This document shows positions 50,216 to 64,000 of a stretch of DNA of 64,000 nucleotides, in pieces. The stretch is from positions 186,001-250,000 of the forward strand of contig NZ_JARGNB010000004.1 in the NCBI RefSeq assembly GCF_030167915.1, read 5' to 3'. The stretch comes from Aquabacterium humicola (GTDB taxonomy: Bacteria > Pseudomonadota > Gammaproteobacteria > Burkholderiales > Burkholderiaceae_C). The position numbers and the translations under genes are program-made. The notes below the pieces were generated by a model. The model made no database searches and was not told where the DNA came from. It saw nothing but the letters and a program-made list of their open reading frames with translations. How positions within the stretch are numbered: position 1 is the first letter of the stretch; every line of letters starts with the position of its first letter.

Positions 50216-50620
50216 TCAATCGAGCAGTTCCTTCGGCACGTTGCCGCCGTTGGCGGCGATGCGCGCCAGCACCGTCTTGTGCAGCCACATGTTCATCTGC
50301 GCCGAGTCGTTCATCAGCGCCGCCGGGCAGCCGAGCTCGGTCGCCAGCTCCTTGCGCGCGCCGAGGCTGCTGTCGATGTCCAGCAACTTCAGCAGGTCGA
50401 CGATCGAGGTGCGCCAGTTCAGCTTCTGGGCATTGGCCGCAGCGCGCTGCTCCAGCTGCGCGACGACGTCGACGACCGGCACGGCCACCGGGGCGGCCGG
50501 CGCGGCAGGGGCCGCTGTCGCGGAGGGCGCCGCCCCCGCCGCGCCGGGCGCGGCGGGGGCTGCCGCCGCGTCGCCGCCGCCGAAGCCCAGCTTGCTGAGG
50601 ATGTTGCTGAAGAATCCCAT
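50216..50620 (-). CDS. DUF3597 domain protein
   Basis: 134 residues. Begins MGFFSNILSKLGFGG, followed by an Ala/Pro linker of about 30 residues and a helical domain (NWRTSIVDLLKLLDIDSSLGAR and NDSAQMNMWLHKTVLARIAANGG regions) that matches DUF3597, a LysM-associated or stress-related family of unknown role. The ATG at 50620 is preceded on its strand by GGGGAGAAG. Probably an operon with the following DUF937 gene. Confidence 0.85.
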   Translation of the reverse strand: MGFFSNILSKLGFGGGDAAAAPAAPGAAGAAPSATAAPAAPAAPVAVPVVDVVAQLEQRAAANAQKLNWRTSIVDLLKLLDIDSSLGARKELATELGCPAALMNDSAQMNMWLHKTVLARIAANGGNVPKELLD

Positions 50621-50739
50621 GGTGCTTCTCCCCGAGGATGATCGCGGCACACGCCGGCGCGGCCCATCATGCGCCCGCCGGCCACGGCCCGCCAAGCCCC
50701 CTGATCAACCTGCTGGTGACGGCGCGAAACCGGCCGGGT

Positions 50740-53244
<2,505 letters not shown>

Positions 53245-53355
53245 CCGCGCATCGTAAGGACTGCACCGCGAGCGGTCGAGCGCATCGGGATGATGGAGGC
53301 CGGCAGCCGCGGCGCGGTGCGGCGCGCCGCCGACCGCCCGCCCGCCCGAGGGGGC

Positions 53356-54144
53356 TTACAGGCTGAAGTCGTAGTCGATGATCAGCGGCGCGTGGTCGGA
53401 GAAGCGCTGCTCGAGGTAGATCGACTCGCGCTTGGCCTTCGCCGCGAGGCCGGGCGTCGCGAGGTGGTAGTCCAGCCGCCAGCCGACGTTCTTCGCCCGG
53501 GCCTGGCCGCGGTTGCTCCACCACGTGTACTGCTCGGGATGCGGGTTCAGCTGGCGGAACACGTCGACCACGCCGGCTTCCTCGAGCAGTCGCGTCATCC
53601 ACGCGCGCTCCTCGGGCAGGAAGCCCGAGTTCTTGCGGTTGCCGCGCCAGTTCTTCAGGTCGATTTCCTTGTGCGCGATGTTGACGTCGCCGACGAGGAT
53701 GAACTCGCGCGCGCCCCGCATCGACAGCAGGTGCGGGTAGACGACATCGAGGAAGCGGAACTTGGCGGCCTGCCGCTCCTCGCCCGACGAGCCGCTGGGG
53801 AAGTAGCAGCTGATGATGCTCAGCTTGCGGCCCGGCGTGTCGAAGCGCGTCTCGACGTAGCGGCCCTCGGCATCGAACTCGTCATGGCCCAGGCCGACGA
53901 TGACGTCCGACGGCGTCTTGCGCGCATAGACGCCGACGCCCGAGTAGCCCTTCTTCTGCGCGAAGTGGAAATGGCCCTGCAGGCCGGCGATGGCATCGAA
54001 GCGGCCGGTGACGTCGGCGGCCTGGGCCTTGACCTCCTGCACCCCCATACAATCGGCGCCCACTGTCTCCGCCCATGGGACGAGGCCCTTGCTGGCCGCC
54101 GAACGGATGCCGTTCAGGTTCAGGGTGACGAGACGAAATGCCAA
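53356..54144 (-). CDS. xth: Exodeoxyribonuclease III
   Basis: AP endonuclease/3'-5' exonuclease of base excision repair. 262 residues from the probable TTG start at 54144 (reading [16 protein letters not shown]), with an alternative TTG at 54156. Motifs: [38 protein letters not shown] and [10 protein letters not shown], then [11 protein letters not shown]. All metal-binding and catalytic residues are present. Starts divergently from pyrE with essentially no intergenic space. Confidence 0.93.
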   Translation of the reverse strand: MAFRLVTLNLNGIRSAASKGLVPWAETVGADCMGVQEVKAQAADVTGRFDAIAGLQGHFHFAQKKGYSGVGVYARKTPSDVIVGLGHDEFDAEGRYVETRFDTPGRKLSIISCYFPSGSSGEERQAAKFRFLDVVYPHLLSMRGAREFILVGDVNIAHKEIDLKNWRGNRKNSGFLPEERAWMTRLLEEAGVVDVFRQLNPHPEQYTWWSNRGQARAKNVGWRLDYHLATPGLAAKAKRESIYLEQRFSDHAPLIIDYDFSL

Positions 54145-54158
54145 GGGTGACTCCAACG

Positions 54159-54869
54159 ATGTCCACGATGCCGCCCCCGCGAGCGCTTGACACGGTGGCC
54201 GGCGACGAGCTGGCGCAGGACTTCGTCCGCTTCTCGGTCGAGGCCGGTGTGCTGCGATTCGGGGAGTTCAAGACCAAGGCCGGTCGGCTGTCGCCGTACT
54301 TCTTCAACGCCGGCCTGTTCGACGACGGTGCCAAGCTGGGCCGCCTGGCGGGATTTTATGCACGCCGCCTGCTCGACTCGGGCCTGGCGTTCGACATGCT
54401 CTTCGGCCCCGCGTACAAGGGCATTCCGCTGGCCGCGGCGGTGGCCATCGAGCTCGCGCGCCTCGGCCGCAACGTGCCCTTCGCCTACAACCGCAAGGAA
54501 GCCAAGGATCACGGCGAAGGCGGCACGCTGGTCGGCGCGCCGGTCGCCGGCCGCGTTGTCATCATCGACGACGTGATTTCCGCGGGGACCTCGGTGCGCG
54601 AATCGATCTCGATGATCCAGGCCGCCAACGCGCAGCCGGCCGGCGTGCTGATTGCGCTGGACCGTCAGGAGCGCGCGGCCGAAGCCGGCAACGAACTGCC
54701 GTGGTCGGCCGTGCAGTACGTGCAGCAGCAGCTGCAGCTGCCGGTGGTGGCGATCGCCACGCTGGCCGACCTGCTGCAGACGCTGTCGACGACGGCCGAT
54801 CCGCGGCTCGCCGAGCACGCCGACCGCGTGGCCGCCTACCGCGACCGCTATGGCGTCGCCGCGGCCTGA
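54159..54869 (+). CDS. pyrE: Orotate phosphoribosyltransferase
   Basis: Converts orotate and PRPP to OMP in pyrimidine synthesis. 236 residues. PRPP-binding [26 protein letters not shown] and the flexible loop [14 protein letters not shown] are all present. AAGGGTGA lies 8 bases before the ATG at 54159; alternatives are 54138, which would overlap xth, and 54168. A short Pro-rich tail precedes the fold. Confidence 0.95.
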   Translation: MSTMPPPRALDTVAGDELAQDFVRFSVEAGVLRFGEFKTKAGRLSPYFFNAGLFDDGAKLGRLAGFYARRLLDSGLAFDMLFGPAYKGIPLAAAVAIELARLGRNVPFAYNRKEAKDHGEGGTLVGAPVAGRVVIIDDVISAGTSVRESISMIQAANAQPAGVLIALDRQERAAEAGNELPWSAVQYVQQQLQLPVVAIATLADLLQTLSTTADPRLAEHADRVAAYRDRYGVAAA

Positions 54870-54876
54870 CGCCACC

Positions 54877-55590
54877 ATGCGCGGCCCGCTGCTGTTGCTG
54901 CTGCTGTCGATCGGCGCCGCCGGCACGGCGCCGGCGCAGGTGCCCGGCCAGGCGGCGTCGGCTGCGGGCATCTTCACCTGCGTCGACGACAACGGCCGGC
55001 GCCTGACGTCCGACCGGCCGATTCCAGCCTGCGCCGCCAAGGAGCAGCGCGAGCTCAACCGCGACGGTTCCCTGCGGCGCATCGTGCCGCCCACGCTGAC
55101 GGCCGAGGAACGAGCCGATCGCGAGGCCGCCGAGCGCCGTGCGGCGTTGATGCGCGCGGCGCAGGCCGATGCCGTGCGCCGCGACCGCAACCTGATGCTG
55201 CGCTTCCCCAACGAAGCCTCGCACCAGAAGGCGCGCGAGGCCGCGCTGGACACCGTGCGCGTCGCGATGAAGGCCACCGAGCAGCGCCAGCAGGAGCTGG
55301 CCAACGAGCGCAAGCCGCTCAACGAGGAAGCCGAGTTCTACAAGGGCCGGTCGCTGCCCGCGAAGCTGAAGCAGCAGATCGACGCCAACGACGCGGCGGT
55401 CGAGGCCCAGCGCTCCGCGGTGGCCAACCAGCAGGCCGAGCTGGTGCGCATCAACAAGCTCTACGACGAGGAGCTCGCGCACCTGCGCAAGCTGTGGGCC
55501 GGCGCGCAGCCGGGCTCCCTGGGTCCGAGCACATCCGGCGCCCCGGCGGCGCCGGCGCTCAGCCGAGCCGCCGCTTCAGCAGCTCGTTGA
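54877..55590 (+). CDS. DUF4124-like periplasmic protein with coiled coil
   Basis: 237 residues. Signal peptide [20 protein letters not shown] with cut near AQ, then a DUF4124-like segment ([19 protein letters not shown] with the cysteine pair C35-ish and C52-ish), a charged coiled coil of about 110 residues, and an Ala/Pro tail. Begins 7 bases after pyrE. The last 32 bases overlap the 3' end of gatB on the other strand. Function unknown. Confidence 0.75.
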   Translation: MRGPLLLLLLSIGAAGTAPAQVPGQAASAAGIFTCVDDNGRRLTSDRPIPACAAKEQRELNRDGSLRRIVPPTLTAEERADREAAERRAALMRAAQADAVRRDRNLMLRFPNEASHQKAREAALDTVRVAMKATEQRQQELANERKPLNEEAEFYKGRSLPAKLKQQIDANDAAVEAQRSAVANQQAELVRINKLYDEELAHLRKLWAGAQPGSLGPSTSGAPAAPALSRAAASAAR

Positions 55591-57010
55591 CCTGCGCCGG
55601 GTTGGCCTTGCCGCGGCTGGCCTTCATCACCTGGCCGACCAGCGCATTGAAGGCCTTGTCCTTGCCGGCGCGGTATTCGTCGACCGACTTCGGGTTCGCG
55701 GCGACCACCTCGTCGACGATCTTCTCCAGCGCGCCGGTGTCGTTCATCTGCTTGAGGCCCTTGGCCTCGATCAGCTGATCGACGTCGCTGCCCTCGCCGG
55801 TCCACAGCGCATCGAAGACCTGCCTGGCGGCGTTGTTCGAGATCACGCCGTCGCCGATGCGCTGGATCAGCGCGGCCAGCGTCGCCGCCGGCACAGGACT
55901 GTCGGCAATGTCGCGGCCTTCGGCGTTCAGCCGCCGCGCCACTTCGCCCATCAGCCAGTTGGCGACCAGCTTCGGCTGGCCGCAGGCGTCGCGCGCGGCC
56001 TCGTAATAACGCGCAAAGCCCAGGCTCTGCGTCATCATCGTCGCGTCGTAGGCCGGCAGGCCGTCGGCCTTCTGGAAGCGCTCGGCCATCGCCGCGGGCA
56101 GCTCGGGCATCTCGCCCTTCACGCGCTCGATCCACTCGGGCGCGATCACCAGCGGCGGCAGGTCGGGATCGGGGAAGTAGCGGTAGTCGTGCGCGTCCTC
56201 CTTGGTGCGCATCGCCCGCGTCTCGCCGGTGTCCGGATTGAACAGCACGGTCGCCTGCTCGATCTTCAGGCCGTCCTCGATGCGGTCGATCTGCCAGTGC
56301 ACCTCGAAGTCGATCGCCTGCTGCATGAAGCGGAACGAGTTCAGGTTCTTGATCTCGCGCCGCGTGCCGAACTCGGCGCCGGGCTTGCGCACCGAGACGT
56401 TGGCATCGCAGCGGAAGCTGCCTTCCTGCATGTTGCCGTCGCAGATGCCGAGCCACACCACCAGCGCATGCAGCGCGCGCGCGTACTCCACCGCCTCCGC
56501 CGCCGAGCGCATGTCGGGTTCGGTGACGATCTCCAGCAGCGGCGTGCCGGCGCGGTTCAGGTCGATGCCGGACTGGCCGTGGTAGTCCTCGTGCAGGCTC
56601 TTGCCCGCGTCCTCCTCGAGGTGCGCACGCGTCAGCCGCACCGTCTTCGGCTGCTCGCCGACGAAGAAGGACACGCTGCCGCCCTGCACCACCGGGATCT
56701 CGTACTGGCTGATCTGGTAGCCCTTGGGCAGGTCGGGGTAGAAGTAGTTCTTGCGCGCGAAGATCGACAGCGGCGCCACCTTCGCGCCCACCGCCAGGCC
56801 GAAGCGGATCGCACGCTCCACCGCCGCGCGGTTCATCACCGGCAGCGTGCCCGGCAGCGCCAGGTCGACGGCACAGGCCTGGGTGTTCGGCGCCGCGCCG
56901 AAGGCGGTCGACGCGCCGGAGAAGATCTTGCTCCGGGTCGAGAGCTGCGCATGCGTCTCGAGGCCGATGACGACCTCGTAGCCGCGCACAAGGAGGGAAG
57001 CGGTGCTCAT
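55559..57010 (-). CDS. gatB: Aspartyl/glutamyl-tRNA amidotransferase subunit B
   Basis: With GatA and GatC converts Glu-tRNA(Gln) and Asp-tRNA(Asn) to the amides. 483 residues. Cradle domain blocks [32 protein letters not shown] and [12 protein letters not shown], and the C-terminal YqeY-like tail that contacts tRNA. The ATG overlaps the gatA stop by 4 bases. Its 3' end overlaps the convergent gene by 32 bases. Confidence 0.96.
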   Translation of the reverse strand: MSTASLLVRGYEVVIGLETHAQLSTRSKIFSGASTAFGAAPNTQACAVDLALPGTLPVMNRAAVERAIRFGLAVGAKVAPLSIFARKNYFYPDLPKGYQISQYEIPVVQGGSVSFFVGEQPKTVRLTRAHLEEDAGKSLHEDYHGQSGIDLNRAGTPLLEIVTEPDMRSAAEAVEYARALHALVVWLGICDGNMQEGSFRCDANVSVRKPGAEFGTRREIKNLNSFRFMQQAIDFEVHWQIDRIEDGLKIEQATVLFNPDTGETRAMRTKEDAHDYRYFPDPDLPPLVIAPEWIERVKGEMPELPAAMAERFQKADGLPAYDATMMTQSLGFARYYEAARDACGQPKLVANWLMGEVARRLNAEGRDIADSPVPAATLAALIQRIGDGVISNNAARQVFDALWTGEGSDVDQLIEAKGLKQMNDTGALEKIVDEVVAANPKSVDEYRAGKDKAFNALVGQVMKASRGKANPAQVNELLKRRLG

Positions 57011-58491
57011 TGGGGAGAACGGCGGTGCCAGTCGGTCGCCTGCTGGAACGCGTGCGCGGCATGCAGCAGCGGACCTTCGGCGAAGTAGTTGCCCAGCAGC
57101 TGCAGGCCCACCGGCATGCCGTGTTCGCCGAAGCCCGCCGGCAAGCTCATGCCGGGCAGGCCGGCCAGGCTGCCGGGCAGCGTGAAGATGTCGGCGAGGT
57201 AGGCCTTGACCGGGTCGTCGCCCTGCTCGCCCAGCTTCCAGGCGACGCTCGGGGCCACGGGGCCGGCGATCAGGTCGCACTCGGCGAAGCAGTGCTGGAA
57301 GTCGTCGGCGATCATGCGCCGCAGTTTCTGCGCCTGCAGGTAGTAGGCGTCGTAGTAGCCGTGGCTCAGCACGTAGGTGCCGATCATGATGCGGCGCTTC
57401 ACCTCGGGCCCGAAGCCCTCGGCGCGCGTCTTCTTGTACATGTCGAGCAGGTCGCCGTACTGCGCCGCGCGGTGGCCGAACTTCACGCCGTCGAAGCGCG
57501 ACAGGTTCGAGCTGGCCTCGGCCGGCGCGATGATGTAGTAGACGGGGATCGACAGCTCGGTGCGCGGCAGGCTGACGTCGACCAGCGTCGCGCCGAGCTT
57601 CTCCAGTTCGGCCAGCGCGGCGCGCAGCGCGCCGTTGACGTCCGAAGCCAGCGTCGCCGGGAAGAACTCCTTCGGCAGGCCGATGCGCAGGCCTTCGAGC
57701 GGCCGCGCGGCGCTGGCGCCGGGACGCGGCTGCAGCATCTGGGCGTGGAAGTCCTGCGGCGGGCGCTGGGCGCTGGTCGAGTCGCGCTCGTCGAAGCCGC
57801 TCATCGCCGACAGCAGCAGCGCGCAGTCCTCGGCCGAGCGGGCGAAGGGGCCGGCCTGGTCGAGGCTGGACGCGAAGGCGATCATCCCGTAGCGCGAGCA
57901 CACGCCGTAGGTCGGCTTGATGCCGGTGACGCCGGTGAAGGCAGCAGGCTGACGAATCGAGCCGCCGGTGTCGGTGCCGGTGGCCGCGGGCACCAGACGC
58001 GCGGCCACCGCGGCCGCCGAGCCGCCCGAGGAGCCGCCCGGCACGCGCGAGCTATCCCACGGGTTCAGCGCCGGCCCGTAGGCCGAGTTCTCGTTGCCCG
58101 AGCCCATCGCGAACTCGTCGCAGTTCAGCTTGCCCAGGCTCACCGTGCCGGCGGCCTTCAGGCGCGCGACCACGGTGGCATCGAACGGGCTCGCGTAACC
58201 CTCGAGCATCTTCGAGCCGGCGGTGGTCGGCGCGTCGGCGGTGACGAAGATGTCCTTGTGCGCGATCGGCACGCCCAGCAGCGGCGACGACTCACCGGCC
58301 GCGCGGCGCGCATCGGCGGCCTTCGCCGCGGCATGGGCCCCCTCGGCGTCGACATGCAGGAAGGCGCCCAATCGTGACCGGCTGTCGACGCGCGCGAGCA
58401 GATGTGTCACCAGCTCGTCGCTGGAGACCTGCTTCGCCGCCAGCGCGCGGCCGAGATCGGCCACACCGAGCTCATGCAGTTCAGCGCTCAT
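57007..58491 (-). CDS. gatA: Aspartyl/glutamyl-tRNA amidotransferase subunit A
   Basis: The amidase subunit that releases ammonia from glutamine. 494 residues. Catalytic Ser-cisSer-Lys triad: K79 in PIAHKD, S154 in GGSSGGS and S178 in [11 protein letters not shown]. Overlaps both neighbours by 4 bases, so gatCAB is a tightly coupled operon. Confidence 0.97.
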   Translation of the reverse strand: MSAELHELGVADLGRALAAKQVSSDELVTHLLARVDSRSRLGAFLHVDAEGAHAAAKAADARRAAGESSPLLGVPIAHKDIFVTADAPTTAGSKMLEGYASPFDATVVARLKAAGTVSLGKLNCDEFAMGSGNENSAYGPALNPWDSSRVPGGSSGGSAAAVAARLVPAATGTDTGGSIRQPAAFTGVTGIKPTYGVCSRYGMIAFASSLDQAGPFARSAEDCALLLSAMSGFDERDSTSAQRPPQDFHAQMLQPRPGASAARPLEGLRIGLPKEFFPATLASDVNGALRAALAELEKLGATLVDVSLPRTELSIPVYYIIAPAEASSNLSRFDGVKFGHRAAQYGDLLDMYKKTRAEGFGPEVKRRIMIGTYVLSHGYYDAYYLQAQKLRRMIADDFQHCFAECDLIAGPVAPSVAWKLGEQGDDPVKAYLADIFTLPGSLAGLPGMSLPAGFGEHGMPVGLQLLGNYFAEGPLLHAAHAFQQATDWHRRSPQ

Positions 58492-58787
58492 TCGATCACC
58501 TTCGGCACGAGGAACAGGCCGTCCTCGACCACCGGCGCGCTGCGCTGGTTGGCCTCGCGGCGGTCGGCCTCGGTGACGGCGTCGTCGCGCAGGCGCAGCG
58601 CGACCTCGTGCACCGCCGACAGCGGCGTGTACAGCGGCTCGACGCCGCTGGTATCGACGGCGCGCATCTGTTCGACGTGCGAGAAGAAGCCGTTGAGCTG
58701 CGCGAGCATCAGCCGTTCTTCGTCGGGGGTCAGTGCGAGCCGCGCCAGATGGGCGATCCGGCTCACGTCCACGGGGGTCAAAGGCAT
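58488..58787 (-). CDS. gatC: Aspartyl/glutamyl-tRNA amidotransferase subunit C
   Basis: 99 residues, the small subunit that wraps around GatA. Typical [18 protein letters not shown] and VEPLYTPL. First gene of the operon, divergent from mreB with 239 bases between. Confidence 0.95.
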   Translation of the reverse strand: MPLTPVDVSRIAHLARLALTPDEERLMLAQLNGFFSHVEQMRAVDTSGVEPLYTPLSAVHEVALRLRDDAVTEADRREANQRSAPVVEDGLFLVPKVIE

Positions 58788-60070
<1,283 letters not shown>

Positions 60071-60135
60071 GGTTCGTGGTGCGCTGAAGCCCACGAGGCG
60101 CTGGCGCACCCCAAGCAAGGGCGGGCCGCCACACC

Positions 60136-61083
60136 ATGCCGCTGGGTACCCTGGACCGCACCCCGCCGCCGTTCTTCCGCCAAGGAACACCGGCGCTGAC
60201 CAAGCTCGTGCTGTGTTCCGCGCTGGCGGTGTTCCTGATGGCCGCCGACAACCGCCTCAAGCTGACACAGCCGCTGCGCGCCGCGGTGGCCACCGCGCTG
60301 CTGCCGCTGCAGCGCGCGCTGATGGCGCCGGTGAACCTGGCCTATAGCGGGCTCGACTACCTGAACGGCCTGCAGCAGGCCATCGCCGCCGAGGACCGGG
60401 TGCGCCAGCAGCTGGCCCGGCAGGCCGAACGCGCCGAGCGCGGGGACCGGCTGGCGCAGGAGAACACCCGCTTGCGCGCGCTGCTCGACCTGCGCCCGGC
60501 GCTGCAGGTGAAGTCGATCTCGGCCGAGGTGATGTACGAGGCGCCCGACCCGTATTCGCGCAAGGCCTTCATCGACCGCGGCGCGACGCACGGCATCGTG
60601 CTCGGCGCGCCGGTGATCAACGAAGCCGGCGTGCTGGGCCAGGTGACGCGAGTCTTCCCGCTCAATTCGATGGTCACGCTGCTGACCGACAAGGACGCGG
60701 CGATCCCGGTGCTGAATGCCCGCAGCCAGCGGCGCAGCGCGGCCTTCGGCGGTGCCGACGGCGGCGGCCTGGAGCTGCGCTTCATGGCCGGCAATGCCGA
60801 CGTGCAGGTCGGCGACAAGCTGGTCACGTCCGGCGTCGACGGCGTCTACCCGCCGGGGCTGCCGGTGGCGCAGGTCGCCCAGGTCGATCGCAAGGTCGAT
60901 TCGGGCTTCGCGCACATCCTGCTGACCCCCGCGGCGGCGATCGACGGCGTGCGGCACGTGCTGGTGCTGGAGCCGCTGTCTGTGCAGCTGCCGCCCCTGC
61001 CCGAAGCGCCGCCCGCGGCGGCCAGGCCGGGCAAGGGCAAGGCCTCGCGGCCGGGCATCGCCGGCTCGGGAGCCGCCCCGTGA
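60136..61083 (+). CDS. mreC: Rod-shape-determining protein MreC
   Basis: 315 residues. One membrane helix (about 18-38), coiled coil (about 75-115, RQQLARQAERAERGDRLAQE) and beta-barrel domain. The C-terminal 30 residues are Pro/Ala/Lys-rich and appear disordered. Start at the ATG at 60136; no strong ribosome-binding site. Confidence 0.93.
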   Translation: MPLGTLDRTPPPFFRQGTPALTKLVLCSALAVFLMAADNRLKLTQPLRAAVATALLPLQRALMAPVNLAYSGLDYLNGLQQAIAAEDRVRQQLARQAERAERGDRLAQENTRLRALLDLRPALQVKSISAEVMYEAPDPYSRKAFIDRGATHGIVLGAPVINEAGVLGQVTRVFPLNSMVTLLTDKDAAIPVLNARSQRRSAAFGGADGGGLELRFMAGNADVQVGDKLVTSGVDGVYPPGLPVAQVAQVDRKVDSGFAHILLTPAAAIDGVRHVLVLEPLSVQLPPLPEAPPAAARPGKGKASRPGIAGSGAAP

Positions 61084-61093
61084 GGAGACCGCG

Positions 61094-61615
61094 ATGATCA
61101 TGCCGCGCGGCTCCGACCAGCTGCTGCTGCCGGTCAACCCGATGTTCATCGGGCTGTCGCTGCTGCTGGCGCTGGCGCTCGAGATGCTGCCGATCGGGCG
61201 CCACGCCGCGTCGCCCGACCTGCTGGCGCTGGTGCTGGTGTTCTGGATCGTGCACCAGCCGCAGCGCGTGGGCGTCGGCCTCGGTTTCGTCTTCGGCCTG
61301 CTGATCGACGTGCACGAAGGCGCGGTGCTCGGCCAGCATGCGCTGGCCTACACGCTGCTGGCCTTCTTCGCGGTCAGCATCCACCGCCGTCTGCTGTGGT
61401 TCCCGGTGATGTCGCAGGCGCTGCAGATCCTGCCGCTGTTCGCCGCGGCACACGGCGTGTCGCTGGCGACGCGGCTGATCGTCGGCGGCATGTTCCCCGG
61501 CTGGTCGGTGATGCTGGCGCCGGTGTTCGAGGCGATGTTGTGGCCGGTGGTCGGCTGGCTGCTGCTGGCGCCGCAGCGGCGCGCGCCGGACCCCGACGAA
61601 AACAGACCGTTATGA
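61094..61615 (+). CDS. mreD: Rod-shape-determining protein MreD
   Basis: 173 residues, multi-spanning inner-membrane protein with five hydrophobic stretches and the MreD blocks SPDLLALVLVFWIVHQPQRVG and DVHEGAVLGQHAL. Follows mreC by 10 bases, with GAGGAGACC before the ATG region. Confidence 0.92.
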   Translation: MIMPRGSDQLLLPVNPMFIGLSLLLALALEMLPIGRHAASPDLLALVLVFWIVHQPQRVGVGLGFVFGLLIDVHEGAVLGQHALAYTLLAFFAVSIHRRLLWFPVMSQALQILPLFAAAHGVSLATRLIVGGMFPGWSVMLAPVFEAMLWPVVGWLLLAPQRRAPDPDENRPL

Positions 61616-61730
61616 GACCCCCCCGGAGCGCCTTCGGCGATGCCCCCTCGGGCTTCGCCCTCTCCCCCCAGGGGGCGGCCCCAGCGGCCCGGCAGAGCCG
61701 GTTCCGCGGCGCCCGCTTGGGAAGACCCGC
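61616..61730. repeat. GC-rich palindromic repeat, copy C
   Basis: Contains CCCCCCCGGAGCGCCTTCGG, CCCCTCGGGCTTCGCC and TCCCCCCAGGGGGCGGCCCC segments, related to copies at 6053 and 20700. Located between mreD and mrdA inside an operon, so it becomes part of the polycistronic message. Confidence 0.7.
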
Positions 61731-61733
61731 GCC

Positions 61734-63797
61734 ATGACGGAGATAAAGGATCTGGAGCGCGAGCTGAGCCGCTTCCGTGGCCGGCTGGTGGCGGCGGCGC
61801 TGTTCGTGCTGCTGTGCTTCGGGCTGCTGGCGGCGCGCCTGACCTGGCTGCAGGTCGTGCGCCACGAGGAGCTGCAGACGCAGGCCGAGGCCAACCGCAT
61901 CGCAGTGGTGCCGATCGTGCCGAACCGCGGCCTGATCGTCGACCGCAACGGCCTCGTGCTGGCGACGAACTACTCGGCCTACACGCTGGAGATCACGCCG
62001 TCGAAGGTCGAGGCCGAGCTCGACCCGATGATCGACCAGCTCGGGGCCCTGCTGGAGATCCAGCCGCGCGACCGCCGCCGCTTCAAGCGCCTGCTCGAGG
62101 AGAGCAAGAGCTTCGAATCGCTGCCGATCCGCACCAAGCTGACCGACGAGGAAGTGGCGCGCTTCATGGCGCAGCGCTTCCGCTTCCCCGGCGTCGACGT
62201 GCGTGCGCGCCTGTTCCGCAACTACCCCGAGGGCGAAGCCGCGAGCCACCTGCTCGGCTACATCGGCCGCATCAACGCCAAGGAAAAGGCGGCGATGGAG
62301 GAGTGGGACGAGGAAACCCAGGGCAACTACCGCGGCACCGACTACATCGGCAAGCTCGGCCTCGAGCAGAGCTACGAGCGCGAGCTGCACGGCATCACCG
62401 GCTTCGAGGAGGTCGAGACCAGCGCCGGCGGCCGCGCGGTGCGGCGGCTGCGCAGCCACCCGTCGACGCCGGGCAATACGCTGGTGCTGTCGGTCGACAT
62501 GCGGCTGCAGCAGCTGGTCGAGCGGCTCTATGGCGACCGCCGCGGCGCGCTGGTGGCGCTGGACCCGCACACCGGCGAGGTGCTGAGCTTCGTCAGCAAG
62601 CCGACCTTCGATCCGAACCTCTTCGTCGACGGCATCGACGTCGACAGCTGGCGCGAGCTCAACGAATCGATCGACAAGCCGCTGCTGAACCGCGCGCTGC
62701 GCGGGCTGTACCCGCCGGGCTCGACCTACAAGCCCTTCATGGCTCTGGTCGGGTTGGCCACCGGCAAGCGCACGCCGCAGCAGGGCATCTCGGACCCGGG
62801 CTACTTCATGTTCGGCAACCACCGCTTCCGCGACGACAAGGAAGGCGGCCACGGCTGGGTCGACATGTACCGCTCGATCGTGCACAGCTGCGACACCTAC
62901 TACTACGTGCTGGCCAGCGAGCTGGGCGTCGACCTGATGGCCGAGCAGCTGGCGCCCTTCGGCTTCGGCCAGCTGACCGGCATCGACCTCGAGGGCGAGG
63001 TCAAGGGCATCCTGCCGTCGACGAGCTGGAAGAAGCGCGCCTACCGCAAGCCCGAGCAGCAGCGCTGGTACGCCGGCGAGACGATCTCGCTGGGCATCGG
63101 CCAGGGCTACAACAGCTACACCGTGCTGCAGATGGCGCAGGCGCTGGGCATCCTGGCCACCGGCGGCGAACGCCACAAGCCGCACCTGGTGCGCGAGGTC
63201 GTCGATGTCGTGCACAACACGCGACGCCCGGTGGGCAAGGAGCCGTTCGAGCCGGTGCCGATCAAGCCCGAGCACCTCGCCGAGATCCGCCGCGCGCTGG
63301 TCGGCGTCAACGTCGAGGGCACCTCGGCCACCGCCTTCCGCGGCGCGGGATACACCTCGGCCGGCAAGACCGGCACCGCGCAGGTGGTGACGATCAAGCA
63401 GAACGAGAAGTACAACGCCGCGAAGATGGCCGAGCACCTGCGCGACCACGCGCTGTACGTCGCCTACGCGCCGGCCGACAACCCCAAGATCGCCGTCGCG
63501 CTGGTGGTCGAGAACGCCGGCTTCGGCGCGCAGAACGCCGCGCCGATCGCGCGCCGCATCTTCGACTACTGGCTGATGGGCCTGTATCCGACGGAGGAGG
63601 ACATCGCCGCGGTGCAGCAGGGCCAGGCGCCGGCACCGCTGAAGCCGCCGCGGCGGATCGCGGACGTGGCGTTCAGGTCGGCCGTGCCGGCATCGGCCGT
63701 CGTGCCCGCCGCGGCCAGCGTGCCGGCGGCGGGCTCGCCGATCGCAGTGGGCCCGGTGGGCGCGGTGGGCCGCCAGCCCGCGGGAGCGTCGCGATGA
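61734..63797 (+). CDS. mrdA: Penicillin-binding protein 2 (elongasome transpeptidase)
   Basis: 687 residues. N-terminal membrane helix (about 22-42), a pedestal domain, then the transpeptidase: SxxK S330-T-Y-K333 in PPGSTYKP, S385-C-D in the second motif, and K545-T-G in AGKTGTAQ. Ala/Pro-rich C-terminal tail of about 60 residues. Acts with RodA in side-wall elongation. Overlaps rodA by 4 bases. Confidence 0.96.
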   Translation: MTEIKDLERELSRFRGRLVAAALFVLLCFGLLAARLTWLQVVRHEELQTQAEANRIAVVPIVPNRGLIVDRNGLVLATNYSAYTLEITPSKVEAELDPMIDQLGALLEIQPRDRRRFKRLLEESKSFESLPIRTKLTDEEVARFMAQRFRFPGVDVRARLFRNYPEGEAASHLLGYIGRINAKEKAAMEEWDEETQGNYRGTDYIGKLGLEQSYERELHGITGFEEVETSAGGRAVRRLRSHPSTPGNTLVLSVDMRLQQLVERLYGDRRGALVALDPHTGEVLSFVSKPTFDPNLFVDGIDVDSWRELNESIDKPLLNRALRGLYPPGSTYKPFMALVGLATGKRTPQQGISDPGYFMFGNHRFRDDKEGGHGWVDMYRSIVHSCDTYYYVLASELGVDLMAEQLAPFGFGQLTGIDLEGEVKGILPSTSWKKRAYRKPEQQRWYAGETISLGIGQGYNSYTVLQMAQALGILATGGERHKPHLVREVVDVVHNTRRPVGKEPFEPVPIKPEHLAEIRRALVGVNVEGTSATAFRGAGYTSAGKTGTAQVVTIKQNEKYNAAKMAEHLRDHALYVAYAPADNPKIAVALVVENAGFGAQNAAPIARRIFDYWLMGLYPTEEDIAAVQQGQAPAPLKPPRRIADVAFRSAVPASAVVPAAASVPAAGSPIAVGPVGAVGRQPAGASR

Positions 63798-64000
63798 TCG
63801 CGATCGTCGAGCAGCCGACGCTGTGGCAGCGCGTGCGGCCCGTGCTGGCGGTGTTCGACGCACCGCTGGCCGGCGGCCTGCTGTTGCTGTCGGCGATCGG
63901 CATGACGATCATGTACTCGGCCGGCTTCGACCACGGCACGCGCTTCGTCGACCATGGCCGCAACATGGCGCTGGGCTTCGTCGTGATGTTCCTGATGGCG
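63794..64000 (+). CDS. rodA: RodA, SEDS peptidoglycan polymerase (3' truncated by window)
   Basis: Only the first 69 residues are in the window. ATGA overlap with mrdA, then two hydrophobic segments (LAGGLLLLSAIGMTIMYSAG and NMALGFVVMFLMA) in the expected order. Position after mrdA and the SEDS-like opening support RodA. Confidence 0.9.
   Translation, partial: MIAIVEQPTLWQRVRPVLAVFDAPLAGGLLLLSAIGMTIMYSAGFDHGTRFVDHGRNMALGFVVMFLMA

Overview
This 64 kb window is a high-GC stretch of a betaproteobacterial chromosome, most probably order Burkholderiales (Rubrivivax/Leptothrix-like). The indications are the very high GC, the metX-metW pair, the mreBCD-mrdA-rodA order, several Bug-type and ABC solute receptors, and GC-rich palindromic repeats of a kind common in that order. 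No rRNA, tRNA, CRISPR array, integrase or transposase was seen. Genes are dense on both strands, and the window reads as normal chromosome rather than an acquired island.

Layout. 1-8 kb: a 5'-truncated and frameshifted FAD/NAD(P)-binding protein, two near-identical small secreted peptides with a duplicated promoter/leader, a second elongation factor G (fusA2) behind a possible attenuator, glutaminase, and a phosphatase whose N-terminus is made from a repeat element. 7-11 kb: a TetR regulator with a palindromic operator, a Crp/Fnr regulator, a TTC38-like TPR protein and an ABC peptide-type receptor. 11.4-18.1 kb: a complete soxCDYZAXB thiosulfate-oxidation operon, followed by a tandem glycine riboswitch that controls a DadA-type dehydrogenase, then an ArsR-family regulator with cysteines placed like those of sulfane-sulfur sensors.

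20-25 kb: a catabolic cluster (PhyH dioxygenase, TctC receptor, FAD oxidoreductase, and a divergent cytosine-deaminase-like amidohydrolase). 25.4-29.5 kb: a minor-pilin operon pilE-fimT-pilW-pilX-pilV with unusually large PilX and PilV and no pilY1. 29.8-38.1 kb: a glutathione transferase, a degenerate response regulator, an FMN glutamate-synthase-like protein, a TetR-HlyD-ABC-permease operon with its palindromic operator, and an FAD monooxygenase.

38.1-47.5 kb: the most unusual locus. It is a tightly overlapping five-gene operon encoding an OB-fold membrane protein (YqiJ type), a flotillin (YqiK type), a TFIIB-type zinc-ribbon protein, a 1725-residue coiled-coil AAA+ ATPase and a single-HKD phospholipase-D-like protein. 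I infer one membrane-anchored stress, repair or conflict machine. 47.6-64 kb: metX-metW behind a SAM-II riboswitch plus terminator, DUF937 and DUF3597 proteins, a Ser/Thr kinase with TPR-like repeats, xth and pyrE (divergent), a DUF4124-like protein, gatCAB, and the cell-shape operon mreB-mreC-mreD-mrdA-rodA (rodA cut by the window end).
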